A stretch of 64,000 bases of DNA from Demequina rhizosphaerae (GCF_000971255.1 NZ_BBMC01000007.1:1-64000); one strand, 5' to 3'; shown: positions 1 to 8,926, counted from the first letter of the stretch. Program-made: numbers and translations. The notes: generated by a model from the sequence alone, not told the origin.

Positions 1-796
1 AAAAAGGAAGTCGAAAAGCTCGCGCATCCTGGCCCGTTGCGGGACTTCGTGGTGGAGAAGCTGCGCCTGAAGTGGTCGCCGGAGCAGATCTGTCACGCTC
101 TGATCGACGAGTATCCCAGCGACGAGAGCATGCGCGTGAGCCACGAGACGATCTACCAGGCGATCTACGTGCCAGGCCCGGGGTGGGCTGAAACGTGAGG
201 TCGCCGCCGCACTGCGCACGGGACGCACCCGGCGCAAGCCCCACCGTGACCCCGCCCAGCGCACCAAGCGCTTCGTGGACGACATGATCATGATCAGTGA
301 GCGTCCCGCCGAGGTCGAGGACCGTGCCGTGCCCGGCCACTGGGAGGGCGACCTCATCGTCGGCGCGAACAACGCCTCCGCGATCGTCACCCTGGTGGAA
401 CGATCGACCCGCTACGTGATGCTGGGCCACCTGCCCGCCGGTCACACGGCTGAGGAGGTCCGCGACGTCCTCGTGCCCCTGATCGGCACCCTGCCGGAGC
501 ATCTGCGCGGGTCGCTGACCTGGGACCAGGGAGCCGAGATGTCCGGCCACAAGCAGTTCACCGTCGCGACCGGCGTGCCCGTGTACTTCTGCGACCCCCA
601 CTCGCCCTGGCAGCGCGGATCGAACGAGAACACCAACGGGCTGCTGCGCCAGTACTTCCCCAAGGGCACCAACCTGGCCGTTCACAGCGCCGTGGACCTC
701 GAGCATGTCGCCCAGGAACTCAACGGCCGCCCACGCAAAACGCTCGGCTGGAAAACTCCAGCCGAGCGTCTGCGTGATCTACTACTGACCACCTAG
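1..796 (+). pseudogene. IS30-family transposase, 5'-truncated by the window and frameshifted
   Basis: Residues of an IS30-type DDE transposase run in frame 1 from the window edge (segments KWSPEQI and MRVSHETIYQAIYV), then hit a stop at about 193. The rest continues in frame 2 through GLKREVAAALRTGR to the stop at 794-796. Deleting one C at 172-173 restores the family segment VQARGGLK, so this is a single-base insertion. The catalytic core is otherwise intact: Asp in GHWEGDLI, Asp in LTWDQGAEM and Glu in GSNENTNGLLRQYFPKG. The sequence just after the stop (about 803-825, containing AGGTGTTGCGAGGACC) resembles the right inverted repeat of actinobacterial IS30 elements, but the left end is outside the window. 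Base composition is less GC-rich at the start than in the neighbours. It is a dead copy unless the insertion is a sequencing error. Confidence 0.85.
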
Positions 797-866
797 CCAA
801 ACACCAGGTGTTGCGAGGACCCCAAGAATCCGCCCACCCGCCCGGCCCTCGCCGCATCGTCCGGTC

Positions 867-2327
867 CTAGGCGCCGGTGACGTCCTGCCGGCCCCACAGC
901 GGCACGCCCTGCGCGGACGAGACCGTGAGGCCCCACGTCCAGGCCTCGGCGGTGGGGTTCCACACAGGCGCGATCACGCCCGAGAAGGCGGCGTCGGCCG
1001 TGGTCACGGTGACCGCCGCATCGTCCCCGAGCTCCCACGTGCCCTCGAGGCCGCCCGACACGGTGCCGTCCTCCGCGAGCGTCGCCTCGACCGAGGTCGG
1101 CGCGAGCGGCGAGATCACCTTGTCGAACAGGACCACCTGGTAGGTGCCCGCCGCGTCCTCCGCGGAGACCTCGGTGAGGCTCTCGCCGGCGTAGCGTGCG
1201 GGGGACAGGACGGGCCAGCCGTCGGCGTTCATGTACATCTGGTGCACCCGGACCTCGTGGATCTCCTCGGTGCTCGCGAAGCGCGAGTGGAAGACGAGGA
1301 AGGACTCGCCGGTCTCCGGGTCGTCGTACCAGGTGTTGTGGCCGGGGGAGACGTAGCCCTGGTCGCCGCCGATGCCGGGGCCGTCGGCCCACTCGTAGCC
1401 GCCGATCACCTTGACGCCGTACGGCTCGATCGAGGCGTCGTCGAACACCGTGCCGGGGGCGCCCGCGACCGCGGACATGTCGTTGCCCTCCGCGTCGAGG
1501 TACGGGCCCGCGGGGTCCTCGGCGCGCGCGACGCGGACCTCGTAGCCGCCCGACGCGTCCAGCCCGCCGAACGACAGGAACAGGTAGTAGTAGCCGGTCT
1601 CCTCGTCGAAGCGGATGTTCGGCGCCTCGATGCGCGAGTGGTTTCCGCCGACGAGGTGCGTGCCGTAGCCCTGGCCCTCGAGCGGGAGGCCTGTCTCCTC
1701 GTCCATCTCGAGGATGAAGATGCCGCCCGAGTACGAGCCGTAGACCATCCAGAGGTCGCCGTCCTCGTCGTAGAAGGCGTCCGGGTCGACCGCGTTCGGG
1801 TGGACGGTCGCGTCGTAGACCTCGCCGGGGTTCTCCGACTCCTCGTCCCACATCCCGGACTTGAGCAGGATCTGCAGGTTCACGTAGGGGCCGTCGACCT
1901 CGTCGGCGATCGCGATCCCGAGCGCCGAGCGCGCGGAGCTGCCCTCGCACGCGTTGTAGTACATCGCGTAGCGGCCGTCGGGGAGCTCGACGACGTCGGC
2001 CGCCCACAGGGTGTCGGACTGGGCCCACGCGAAGGTCTCGGCGAGCTCGGTGCGGATGTCGTCGAACAGGCCGGCGGCGTCGGCGTCCGCCACGCTCATG
2101 CTGTTCTGCGTCCAGCTCATGAGGTCGGCGGTGTGGGCCGAGGCGGCGTGGGAGCCGAAGACCCAGATGTCGTCGCCCGCGGTCACGACCGACGGGTCGT
2201 GGACCGTCACCTCGTCGAAGGAGGGCGCGGGAAGGTCGGGCAGGCCGCCGGACGATGCGCTGCACGCGCTGAGCGCGAGGGTGGCGGTCGCGAGGGTGGC
2301 CGCCGCGGCGGCACGGGTGCGGTTCAT
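867..2327 (-). CDS. Secreted lipoprotein endo-1,5-alpha-L-arabinanase (GH43)
   Basis: A 486-residue protein predicted to cut the alpha-1,5-arabinan backbone outside the cell. A lipoprotein signal peptide with lipobox LSAC ends near residue 20. The five-bladed GH43 domain follows: VHDPS carries the catalytic base Asp, NAVDPDAFYDEDGDLWMVYG the second Asp, and RIEAPNI the acid Glu; FHSRF is the usual metal-binding His segment. The last ~130 residues match the beta-barrel domain found in Abn2-type arabinanases. The ATG at 2327 was chosen over an upstream one because GGAG lies 11 bases before it and the signal peptide begins there. The promoter at 2388-2417 carries a LacI-like operator. It is a close paralogue of the next gene upstream; the two share most of the catalytic domain. 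Confidence 0.88.
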   Translation of the reverse strand: MNRTRAAAAATLATATLALSACSASSGGLPDLPAPSFDEVTVHDPSVVTAGDDIWVFGSHAASAHTADLMSWTQNSMSVADADAAGLFDDIRTELAETFAWAQSDTLWAADVVELPDGRYAMYYNACEGSSARSALGIAIADEVDGPYVNLQILLKSGMWDEESENPGEVYDATVHPNAVDPDAFYDEDGDLWMVYGSYSGGIFILEMDEETGLPLEGQGYGTHLVGGNHSRIEAPNIRFDEETGYYYLFLSFGGLDASGGYEVRVARAEDPAGPYLDAEGNDMSAVAGAPGTVFDDASIEPYGVKVIGGYEWADGPGIGGDQGYVSPGHNTWYDDPETGESFLVFHSRFASTEEIHEVRVHQMYMNADGWPVLSPARYAGESLTEVSAEDAAGTYQVVLFDKVISPLAPTSVEATLAEDGTVSGGLEGTWELGDDAAVTVTTADAAFSGVIAPVWNPTAEAWTWGLTVSSAQGVPLWGRQDVTGA

Positions 2328-2345
2328 GGGTGGTACTCCGGTGCG

Positions 2346-2358
2346 TCGTTGGACAGAG
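2346..2358 (-). repeat. 13-base leader element shared by the two arabinanase genes
   Basis: TCGTTGGACAGAG (reading +) lies in the 5' leader of the 867-2327 gene and is found again at 4957-4969 in the leader of its paralogue. Position relative to the start codon is similar in both. This shows that the tandem duplication included the leader and suggests either recent duplication or a conserved leader function. Confidence 0.7.
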
Positions 2359-2387
2359 CAGGCGGCGCGGGCGCCGACGTGGACGCG

Positions 2388-2417
2388 ACAGTACAACGTT
2401 GTAAATCAGCGGGTCAA
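2388..2417 (-). promoter_or_regulatory. Promoter with LacI-like palindromic operator for the arabinanase gene
   Basis: Read on the minus strand: -35 TTGACC (2417-2412), an 18-base spacer and -10 TACTGT (2393-2388). The perfect palindrome TACAACGTTGTA (2392-2403), with the central CG typical of LacI-family sites, overlaps the upstream edge of the -10, so a bound repressor would block polymerase. Related sites occupy the same place at 5009-5020 and 14550-14561, also before GH43 genes. The regulator itself is not in the window. Confidence 0.75.
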
Positions 2418-2521
2418 ACCGGCGGTCGACCGAGTCGGGGAGGCGGCGCGCGCGGCCCGCGTGCCCCGCGCCTCGACCCGCGCCTCGTCCCTGGACGGAG
2501 CCGTCTGCGGGCAGACGCGAC

Positions 2522-2555
2522 GGAGCGGGGGCGCCGGGGGAGGCGCCCCCGCTCC
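2522..2555 (-). terminator. Rho-independent-type hairpin after the second arabinanase gene
   Basis: Perfect 14-base-pair stem GGAGCGGGGGCGCC (2522-2535) with GGCGCCCCCGCTCC (2542-2555) and a 6-base loop, just beyond the stop codon at 2572. There is no clear U tract, as is common in high-GC actinobacteria. Confidence 0.8.
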
Positions 2556-2571
2556 TGGGGGTGGGAGGAGG

Positions 2572-4941
2572 TCAGGCCGTGGCGAGGGCCGCGACCTCCT
2601 CGGGGGTCAGCGCGGAGGTCCACATCGCGAGCTCGTCGATGTCGCCCTGGTACGGGGTGTCCCACCAGTTGACGCCGAGCGCGAAGACGGCCGACGGGCT
2701 CGTGAGCACGTCGGTGAAGGCCGGGTTCGCGCCCACGTCCGTGCCGTCGACGTAGAGCGTCACCTCGCCCGCGTCGACCGTGAACGCGAGGTGCGTCCAC
2801 TCGCCGGCGGGGATGAGCCTGCCGGTGACGCCGTCGTACCAGGCGCCGTTGTCGTTGGACCACAGCAGCGTCTGCTCGTTCCAGCCCTTCGGCACCAGGC
2901 TGAGGAACTGCGATCCCGAGCTGGCCGCGAAGAACGCCGTCGTGTGGAACGTGAAGGCCTCCGGGCGCAGCCACATCGACACCGTGTACGTGTCGCCCTG
3001 GAGGAGGCCGTCCTGAAGACGCACGCCCGAGGCGCCGTCGAGGTGGAGCGCGGAGCCGGAGACGCCGTCGACGTAGGATACCGAGCCGCCGGTGTTGTCG
3101 ATGCGGTCGCCGGTCACCGTGGGCACCGCGAGCGCGCCCGCGTTATCGGCGAGCGTGTCCTCGAAGGACCACGCGCCTACCAGCTGCGGCGCGGGCCGTG
3201 CCTTGACGACCACCGTGAACGGCACGGCCTGGACCGCGGAGCCGTTGGCGACGGTGGCGGTCAGGGTGACCGTCGCATCGTCCTCGCCGGCGCCGGGCCG
3301 GGTGACGTCGCCGGTGGCGGACACGTGCTCCGGGTCGGAGGAGACCCACGCGATCGTGGTGCCGCCGGTGCCGGTGGTGGGCAGGTCGAGGTCGGCGACG
3401 ACCGCGGAGGTGTCGCCCAGGTCCAGGTCCGCCATCACGGCGTCGACCGCGGCCTGGCCGGACAGGGTCTCGACCTGGCGGCCCCACAGCGAGATGCCCT
3501 CCGACGACTGCACGGTGAGGCCCACGGTCCACACCTCGCGCTGGTCGTCCCAGACGGGCGCGAAGACGCCGGTGTAGGTGGCGTCGGGCGTGATGAGCTC
3601 GGCCCGGTCGTGGCCCGTGAGCTTCCACGTGCCCTCGAGGCCGCCCGTGAGCTTGCCGTTCGTGGTCAGGGTGACGTCGACGGGCAGGTCGGGTGCGGCG
3701 CTGATCTCGGTGCCCAGGTTCACCACCTGCCACGTGCCGACGACCTCGTCGCGCTTGACCTTGCGGTCGGTCTCGCCGGCGTAGCGGAACGGCGACACGA
3801 CGGGCCAGCCGTCGGCGTTCATGTACATCTTGTTGACGCGGACGTTGTGCATCTCGCCGGTCCCGGGGAAGCGCGAGTGCAGCACGATGTACGAGTCGCC
3901 GGTGTCGGGGTCGTCGTACCAGGAGGTGTGGCCGGGGGACACGTAGCCGGTGCCCTCGCCGGTGCCGGGGTCTCCGACCTCGCGGGTGAAGAGGTAGCCG
4001 TCCATGATCTTGACGCCGTACGGCTCGATCGAGTCGTCGTCGAAGATCGTGCCCTCCGCGCCCCTCACCGTCGCCATGTCGACGCCGTTCGCATCGACGT
4101 ACGGGCCGTCGGGGCTCTCCGAGCGGGCGACGCGGACCTCGTAGCCGCCGTCCGCGCCCAGGCCGCCGTACGAGAGGAACAGGTAGTAGTAGCCGGTCTC
4201 CTCGTCGTAGCGGATGGTGGGCGCCTCGATGCGGGCGTGGTTGCCGCCGACGAGGTGGGTGCCGTAGCCCTGGCCCTCGAGCGGGAGGCCGGTCTCCGCG
4301 TCCATCTCGAGGATGAAGATGCCGCCGGAGTACGAGCCGTAGACCATCCAGAGGTCGCCGTCCTCGTCGTAGAACGCGTCCGGGTCGACCGCGTTGGGGT
4401 GGACGGTGGCGTCGTAGATCTCGCCGGGGTTCTCCGACTCCTCGTCCCACATCCCGGACTTGAGGAGGATCCCGAGGTCCTCGTACGGGCCGTCGACGTC
4501 CTCGGCGACCGCGACGCCGAGCGCCGAGCGGGGCGAGTCGCCCTTGCACGCGTTGTAGTACAGGTAGTACCTGCCGTCGGCCAGCTGGATGACGTCCGAG
4601 GCCCACAGGGTGCTCGTCTGCGCCCACTCGAAGGTCTCCGCGAGCTCCGCGTAGATGTCCTCGAACAGCGGGTTGTCCGCGTCCTGGCTCAGGTCGATCG
4701 AGTGCTGGGTCCAGCTCATGAGGTCGGTCGTGTAGGCCGAGGCCCCGTGCGAGCCGAAGATCCACACCTCGTCGCCCGAGGTCACGATCGACGGGTCGTG
4801 GACCGTGACGTCGGCGAAGGCGGGTGTCGGCGGCGTGGCGGGCTGGTCCCCCCACGCGGGTGTCGCGGCGGCCGCGCCCGTGAGCGCGGCGGTGGCGGCT
4901 ATCGCCCCGAAGGTGAGGCGTGTGCTGCGGCTGAGGGCCAC
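2572..4941 (-). CDS. Secreted multidomain GH43 arabinanase with Ig-like and LamG domains
   Basis: 789 residues. A Sec signal peptide (about 1-31, AAAATPAWG) is followed by a GH43 arabinanase domain to about 330 with VHDPS, NAVDPDAFYDEDGDLWMVYG and RIEAPTI as catalytic segments. Then come the Abn2-type C-terminal barrel (to about 470), an atrophied bacterial Ig-like domain (about 480-570) and a LamG/concanavalin-like domain (about 580-789) likely to bind polysaccharide. Compared with its neighbour (867-2327) it lacks a lipobox, so it is probably released or held through its extra domains. The start is supported by GGAG 8 bases upstream. A LacI-like operator overlaps its promoter at 5005-5033. 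The pair looks like a tandem duplication followed by domain gain or loss. Confidence 0.88.
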   Translation of the reverse strand: MALSRSTRLTFGAIAATAALTGAAAATPAWGDQPATPPTPAFADVTVHDPSIVTSGDEVWIFGSHGASAYTTDLMSWTQHSIDLSQDADNPLFEDIYAELAETFEWAQTSTLWASDVIQLADGRYYLYYNACKGDSPRSALGVAVAEDVDGPYEDLGILLKSGMWDEESENPGEIYDATVHPNAVDPDAFYDEDGDLWMVYGSYSGGIFILEMDAETGLPLEGQGYGTHLVGGNHARIEAPTIRYDEETGYYYLFLSYGGLGADGGYEVRVARSESPDGPYVDANGVDMATVRGAEGTIFDDDSIEPYGVKIMDGYLFTREVGDPGTGEGTGYVSPGHTSWYDDPDTGDSYIVLHSRFPGTGEMHNVRVNKMYMNADGWPVVSPFRYAGETDRKVKRDEVVGTWQVVNLGTEISAAPDLPVDVTLTTNGKLTGGLEGTWKLTGHDRAELITPDATYTGVFAPVWDDQREVWTVGLTVQSSEGISLWGRQVETLSGQAAVDAVMADLDLGDTSAVVADLDLPTTGTGGTTIAWVSSDPEHVSATGDVTRPGAGEDDATVTLTATVANGSAVQAVPFTVVVKARPAPQLVGAWSFEDTLADNAGALAVPTVTGDRIDNTGGSVSYVDGVSGSALHLDGASGVRLQDGLLQGDTYTVSMWLRPEAFTFHTTAFFAASSGSQFLSLVPKGWNEQTLLWSNDNGAWYDGVTGRLIPAGEWTHLAFTVDAGEVTLYVDGTDVGANPAFTDVLTSPSAVFALGVNWWDTPYQGDIDELAMWTSALTPEEVAALATA

Positions 4942-5004
4942 ATCATCTCCTGTTCATCGTTGGACAGAGACTGCTGCGAGGTCGTCGATGACCCCGCCGC
5001 CGCG

Positions 5005-5033
5005 ACTCTACAACGATGTACATGGGCGTGCAA
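5005..5033 (-). promoter_or_regulatory. Promoter with LacI-like operator for the LamG-GH43 gene
   Basis: Minus strand: -35 TTGCAC (5033-5028), 17-base spacer, -10 TAGAGT (5010-5005). The near-palindrome TACAACGATGTA (5009-5020) overlaps the -10 exactly as at 2392-2403. The site lies 68 bases before the start codon, against 65 for its paralogue. Confidence 0.72.
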
Positions 5034-5154
5034 TCCGCACGGCGGGGAGCGTTCCGCGGCGTCGCGCCTGGTGCGGGGGGGCGGTCGCGACCGGTGTGCG
5101 GCCCCGGCCGGGCGGCGTCGCGCGCGCGGTGCTTCACTGGTGGGGGAGGTGCCG

Positions 5155-6138
5155 ATGGACGCCTGGAAGGTCCGCGACGGCGCGCTGCGGCACGAGTCCG
5201 TGCCCGACCCGGTTCCCGCCGCGGACGAGCTCCTCGTGCGCGTCGAGGCGTGCGGCGTGTGCCGCACCGACCTGCACGTCGTCGACGGCGACCTGCCCGT
5301 GCATCGTCCCGCCGTCATCCCCGGCCACCAGGTGGTCGGCACGGTCGTCGGCGCCGGCGAGGCGGTGCGCTCGATCGACGAGGGCGACCGCGTCGGGGTC
5401 GCGTGGCTGCACCGCACATGCGGGACATGCCGGTGGTGCCGCTCCGGCCGCGAGAACCTGTGCCCCGAGGCGACCTTCACCGGCTGGGACCACGACGGCG
5501 GCTACGCCGAGCTCCTCACGGTGCCCGAGGCCTACGCCTACCCGCTGCCGCACGACGAGGAGGCGCTCGGGCTGGCACCGCTGCTGTGCGCCGGGATCAT
5601 CGGCTACCGCGCCCTGCGGCGCGCCAACCTGCCGCCCGGCGGGGTGCTCGGGATCTACGGCTTCGGCTCGAGCGCGTCGATCACCGCGCAGCTCGCCAAG
5701 GCCGCGGGCGCGACGGTGGTCGCGATCACGCGCGGGGAGCGCAACCGGGCGCTCGCGCGGGAGCTCGAGGTCGACTTCGTCGGGGGAGAGGACGCCGTGC
5801 CGCCCGAGCCGCTCGACTCGGCCATCGTCTTCGCGCCCGTGGGCGCGATCCTCACCCAGGCGCTCGACGCGACGATGCGCGGCGGCACGGTCGTGAGCGC
5901 CGGGATCCACATGTCGCCGATCCCCGAGCTCGACTACGACCGCTCCCTGTTCCACGAGCGCGACCTCCGCTCCGTCACCGCGAACACCAGGGCGGACGGC
6001 GCCGAGTTCCTCGCCCTCGCCCGCAACCTCCGGCTCGCGCCGGCCGTCACCACGTACGGCTTCGACGGCGTGGACGATGCGCTGCTCGACCTCCGCGCGG
6101 GCCGCGCCCGGGGCTCGCTCGTCGTGCGCATGGGCTGA
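5155..6138 (+). CDS. Zinc-dependent alcohol dehydrogenase (MDR superfamily)
   Basis: 327 residues, oxidising an alcohol or reducing an aldehyde with NAD(P); the substrate cannot be told. The catalytic-zinc segment CGVCRTD (about residue 33) and GHQVVG come first, then four structural-zinc cysteines in CGTCRWCRSGRENLC (about 86-100), then the Rossmann motif GIYGFGSS (about 165). It resembles the zinc-binding 'adh_fam_2' group common in actinobacteria. The ATG is preceded by GGGGGAGG at a good distance; in-frame GTGs upstream are less well placed. It is divergent from the arabinanase gene and stands alone. A 9-of-10 match to the dispersed 10-mer lies at 5300-5309. Confidence 0.82.
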   Translation: MDAWKVRDGALRHESVPDPVPAADELLVRVEACGVCRTDLHVVDGDLPVHRPAVIPGHQVVGTVVGAGEAVRSIDEGDRVGVAWLHRTCGTCRWCRSGRENLCPEATFTGWDHDGGYAELLTVPEAYAYPLPHDEEALGLAPLLCAGIIGYRALRRANLPPGGVLGIYGFGSSASITAQLAKAAGATVVAITRGERNRALARELEVDFVGGEDAVPPEPLDSAIVFAPVGAILTQALDATMRGGTVVSAGIHMSPIPELDYDRSLFHERDLRSVTANTRADGAEFLALARNLRLAPAVTTYGFDGVDDALLDLRAGRARGSLVVRMG

Positions 6139-6220
6139 GCCTGGCGGGGGTGCGCGGCGCGCCTCGCTGGAGCGTCCCCGGTGCCCGTGCCGGCGCCCTC
6201 TCCCGGTCGCCTCACACCCC

Positions 6221-6280
6221 TTCAACCGGACATGACTGTCCGGTAGAGTCGGTCGCACAAACCGGACAAGGATGTCCGGT
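6221..6280 (+). promoter_or_regulatory. Promoter with two identical-arm operators ahead of the KstD-like gene
   Basis: -35 TTCAAC (6221-6226), 17-base spacer, -10 TAGAGT (6244-6249). Operator 1 (6225-6244) is ACCGGACA-N4-TGTCCGGT and fills the spacer. Operator 2 (6261-6280) has the same arms with a different 4-base centre and lies around +5 to +25. Centres are 36 bases apart. Perfect 8-base arms with a short spacer fit a TetR- or GntR-type dimer. The arms do not match the KstR or KstR2 consensus known from steroid-degrading actinobacteria. No regulator gene adjoins. Confidence 0.85.
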
Positions 6281-6301
6281 CATGACCCGAAGGGGAGCGA
6301 C

Positions 6302-8026
6302 ATGGCGGAGTGGGACGAGGAGGTCGACCTCCTGGTCGCCGGCACCGGTGCGGCGGCGATGGCCGCGGCGATCGCGGCGGCGGACGAGGGCCTCGAGGTG
6401 CTCGTGGTCGAGGGATCCGACAGCTGGGGCGGCTCGACCGCGTTGAGCGGAGGCGGGTGCTGGCTGCCGACGCATCCGGGCATGGCGGAGATCGGCGTCG
6501 ACGACTCCGAGAAGAAGGTGCTCACGTACCTCGACGCGTGCGTCGGTACGCCCGAGGAGGTGGGGCCCGCATCGTCCCTCGAGAGGCGCCGGGCCTTCGT
6601 GCGGACGGCGCCCGTGGTGCACGGGTGGCTCGAGGACCACGGGCTCGAGTGGAAGACGGCCAAGGCCTACCCGGACTACTACCCGGATCTGCCCGGCGGC
6701 ATCGCCGGCGGCCGCACCGTCGAGCCCGCGCCGTTCGACGTCAAGCAGCTGGGCGACTGGTACGGCCATGCCCGCGAGACGCTCCCGCCCGGCCTTCCCC
6801 TGTTCGCCGGCGACACGTACCTGCTCGCCCGCGCCTGGTCGACGCCGACCGGCTTCGTGGGCGGCGCGCGCCTGGTGCTGCGCGCCCTCGGCGGGCTGGT
6901 GACCGGCAAGCGCCTCACCGGGCTGGGCATGTCGCTCGCGGCGCGCCTCATGTACATCGCGAAGGTCCAGCAGCGCACCGAGGTGCGGCTCGACTCGCCC
7001 CTGCTCGACCTAGTCGTCGAGGACGGCGTGTGCGTCGGGGCCGTCGTCGGCGGGCCGCGCGGCGAGCGGCGCATCCGGGTGCGCGCGGGCGTCCACCTCG
7101 GCGCCGGCGGCTTCGACCACAACGCCGAGTGGCGCGAGCGCTACCAGGGGCTCGACTCCGAGGCGTCGTCCGGCAACCCGGCCAACCTCGGCGGCGCGAT
7201 CGACGTCGCGATGCGCCACGGCGCGGACGTCGCCCTCATGGACGACGCGTGGTGGGGCCCCTCGGTCGCGCCCACGAGCAAGGGCGGGCCCACGTTCATC
7301 GTGTCGGAGCGGTCGATGCCGTTCTCGATCATCGTGGACCAGGAGGGCAGCCGCTACGCCAACGAGTCCACCAGCTACGTCGACTTCGGGCACGCCATGC
7401 TCGAGCGCGGCCTCGAGCGCACCAACCACAGCTGGATGGTGCTCGACGCGCGGCACCGCCGCCGCTACCTCAACAACGCCTTCCTCCAGGGGGCGAAGAC
7501 GTTCTACGAGGAGGGCGTCGCGGTCAAGGCCGACACGCTCGAGGAGCTCGCCGAGAAGATGGGCGTCGACAAGGCGACGTTCAAGCGCACCATCCAGCGC
7601 TTCAACTCCTTCGCTCGGAACGGCGTCGACGAGGACTTCGGCCGCGGCCACGACGCGTACGACACGTACTACGGCGACCCGACCCACGGGCCCAACCCCA
7701 ACCTCGGCGAGATCGCGCACGGGCCGTTCGTGGCGCTCAAGGTCGTGCTCGGGGACCTCGGCACCAAGGGCGGGCTGCTCACCGACGAGCACGCGCGCGT
7801 CCTCGACACCGACGGCGGCGTGATCGCCGGCCTCTACGCGGCGGGCAACACGTCGGCGTCCGTCGTGGGCCGCACGTATCCGGGCGCAGGGTCGACGCTG
7901 GGCCCGGCGCTCGTGTTCGGGTACCTCGCGGGCCGGCACGTCGCCGCGCGGGCGGCCGAGGTCGCCGTCGAGGGCGCCGTCGATCGCGCGGTCGGCGAGC
8001 CCGCCGAGCCCGCTCCGGGCGCGTGA
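6302..8026 (+). CDS. FAD-dependent 3-ketosteroid delta-1-dehydrogenase-like oxidoreductase
   Basis: 574 residues. The N-terminal FAD-binding Rossmann motif is VAGTGAAAMAAAIAAADEG. The C-terminal block VVLGDLGTKGGLLTDEHARV followed by GLYAAGNTSASVVG and TYPGAGSTLGPALVFG is the pattern of KstD and related fumarate-reductase-type flavoproteins, which introduce a C1-C2 double bond in 3-oxosteroids. Whether the substrate here is a steroid is not shown: no other sterol gene is in the window. The ATG at 6302 follows GAAGGGGAG; an in-frame ATG at 6272 lies inside operator 2 and was rejected. It is monocistronic and under strong operator control. Confidence 0.8.
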   Translation: MAEWDEEVDLLVAGTGAAAMAAAIAAADEGLEVLVVEGSDSWGGSTALSGGGCWLPTHPGMAEIGVDDSEKKVLTYLDACVGTPEEVGPASSLERRRAFVRTAPVVHGWLEDHGLEWKTAKAYPDYYPDLPGGIAGGRTVEPAPFDVKQLGDWYGHARETLPPGLPLFAGDTYLLARAWSTPTGFVGGARLVLRALGGLVTGKRLTGLGMSLAARLMYIAKVQQRTEVRLDSPLLDLVVEDGVCVGAVVGGPRGERRIRVRAGVHLGAGGFDHNAEWRERYQGLDSEASSGNPANLGGAIDVAMRHGADVALMDDAWWGPSVAPTSKGGPTFIVSERSMPFSIIVDQEGSRYANESTSYVDFGHAMLERGLERTNHSWMVLDARHRRRYLNNAFLQGAKTFYEEGVAVKADTLEELAEKMGVDKATFKRTIQRFNSFARNGVDEDFGRGHDAYDTYYGDPTHGPNPNLGEIAHGPFVALKVVLGDLGTKGGLLTDEHARVLDTDGGVIAGLYAAGNTSASVVGRTYPGAGSTLGPALVFGYLAGRHVAARAAEVAVEGAVDRAVGEPAEPAPGA

Positions 8027-8116
8027 GACCGGGGTCGGGGGCCGCGCAAGTCGTCGCGGCCCCCGGCCCGTGCCCGCGCGGGGAGCCGTCCGCGCGAGGG
8101 TCTAGGGTCGGTGGAC

Positions 8117-8875
8117 GTGAGATACGCAGCGATCGGTGACAGCTTCACGGAGGGGGTCGGCGACCCGCAGCCCGACGGGACGATGCGCGGCTGGGCCGAC
8201 CTCGTGGCGATCGGCCTCGCGCAGGCGCACGGCTCGGTCGAGTACGCGAATCTCGCGATCCGCGGCCGGCTCGTCGAGCCGATCGCGACCGAGCAGCTCG
8301 ACGCCGCGCTCGCGCTCGACCCGCTGCCCGACGTCCTCACGTTCAACGGCTCCGGCAACGACATGATGCGGCCGGGCTGGGACGCGGTGCGCATCGAGGA
8401 GCTCACGCGGCGCGTCGTCGACCTCACGGCCGAGGCGGGGGTGCGACTCGTGCTCCTGTCCGGGCCCGACCCGACCGAGCGGCTGCCGCGCGGACGCAAC
8501 TTCGCCGAGCGTGCCGACCAGCTCATGGACATCGTCGACCGGCTCGACGCCGCGTACGACCACATGACCTTCGTCGACAACTACCGCGACCCCGAGATGC
8601 GCCGCGCGGCCTACTGGGATGCCGACCGGCTCCACCTCAACCCGCTCGGCCACTCCCGGGTCGCCGCGCGCGTGCTCGCCGCGATGGGCGTCGAGACGGA
8701 CCTGCCGGTCGCCCCCGAGGGCGACCCGGGGCGGCCCGGCGTGCTCGCCGAGGCGGCCTACGTGGGCCGGTACGTGCTCCCGTGGATCGGGCGGCGCCTC
8801 ACCGGGCGCTCGTCGGGCGACGGCCGCGTGCCCAAGCACGCGACCTGGACGACCATCGAGGCGCCCGCGGCCTGA
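8117..8875 (+). CDS. SGNH/GDSL-family hydrolase
   Basis: 252 residues, cytoplasmic (no signal peptide), a likely esterase or lipase-like hydrolase of unknown substrate. Block I GDSFTEG supplies the nucleophile Ser, GSGND the oxyanion Asn (block III), and DRLHLNPLGH the catalytic Asp and His (block V). The GTG at 8117 was chosen because TAGGGT (8103-8108) ends eight bases before it, which fits a leaderless mRNA; the GTG at 8111 would be too close. A copy of the dispersed 10-mer at 8178 is read as GTMR. Confidence 0.82.
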   Translation: MRYAAIGDSFTEGVGDPQPDGTMRGWADLVAIGLAQAHGSVEYANLAIRGRLVEPIATEQLDAALALDPLPDVLTFNGSGNDMMRPGWDAVRIEELTRRVVDLTAEAGVRLVLLSGPDPTERLPRGRNFAERADQLMDIVDRLDAAYDHMTFVDNYRDPEMRRAAYWDADRLHLNPLGHSRVAARVLAAMGVETDLPVAPEGDPGRPGVLAEAAYVGRYVLPWIGRRLTGRSSGDGRVPKHATWTTIEAPAA

Positions 8876-8907
8876 GGCCGCGCGCCGGCGCTTCTGCGGG
8901 CCGCCTG

Positions 8908-8926
8908 GAGGTCGGATCCGGACCTC
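8908..8926. repeat. Small inverted repeat after the SGNH hydrolase gene
   Basis: GAGGTC (8908-8913) and GACCTC (8921-8926) around GGATCCG. It lies in a 142-base GC-rich gap. It may be a weak terminator, but no T tract follows. Confidence 0.35.

Noticed and set aside
1242..6138. Very long open frames opposite or overlapping the arabinanases, for example 1242-2672 and 2011-5154 on +
   Set aside because: They are Arg/Ala/Val/Gly-rich shadow frames produced by high GC in the antisense phase; no family motifs and no ribosome site. Only the 5155-6138 part of the second is real.
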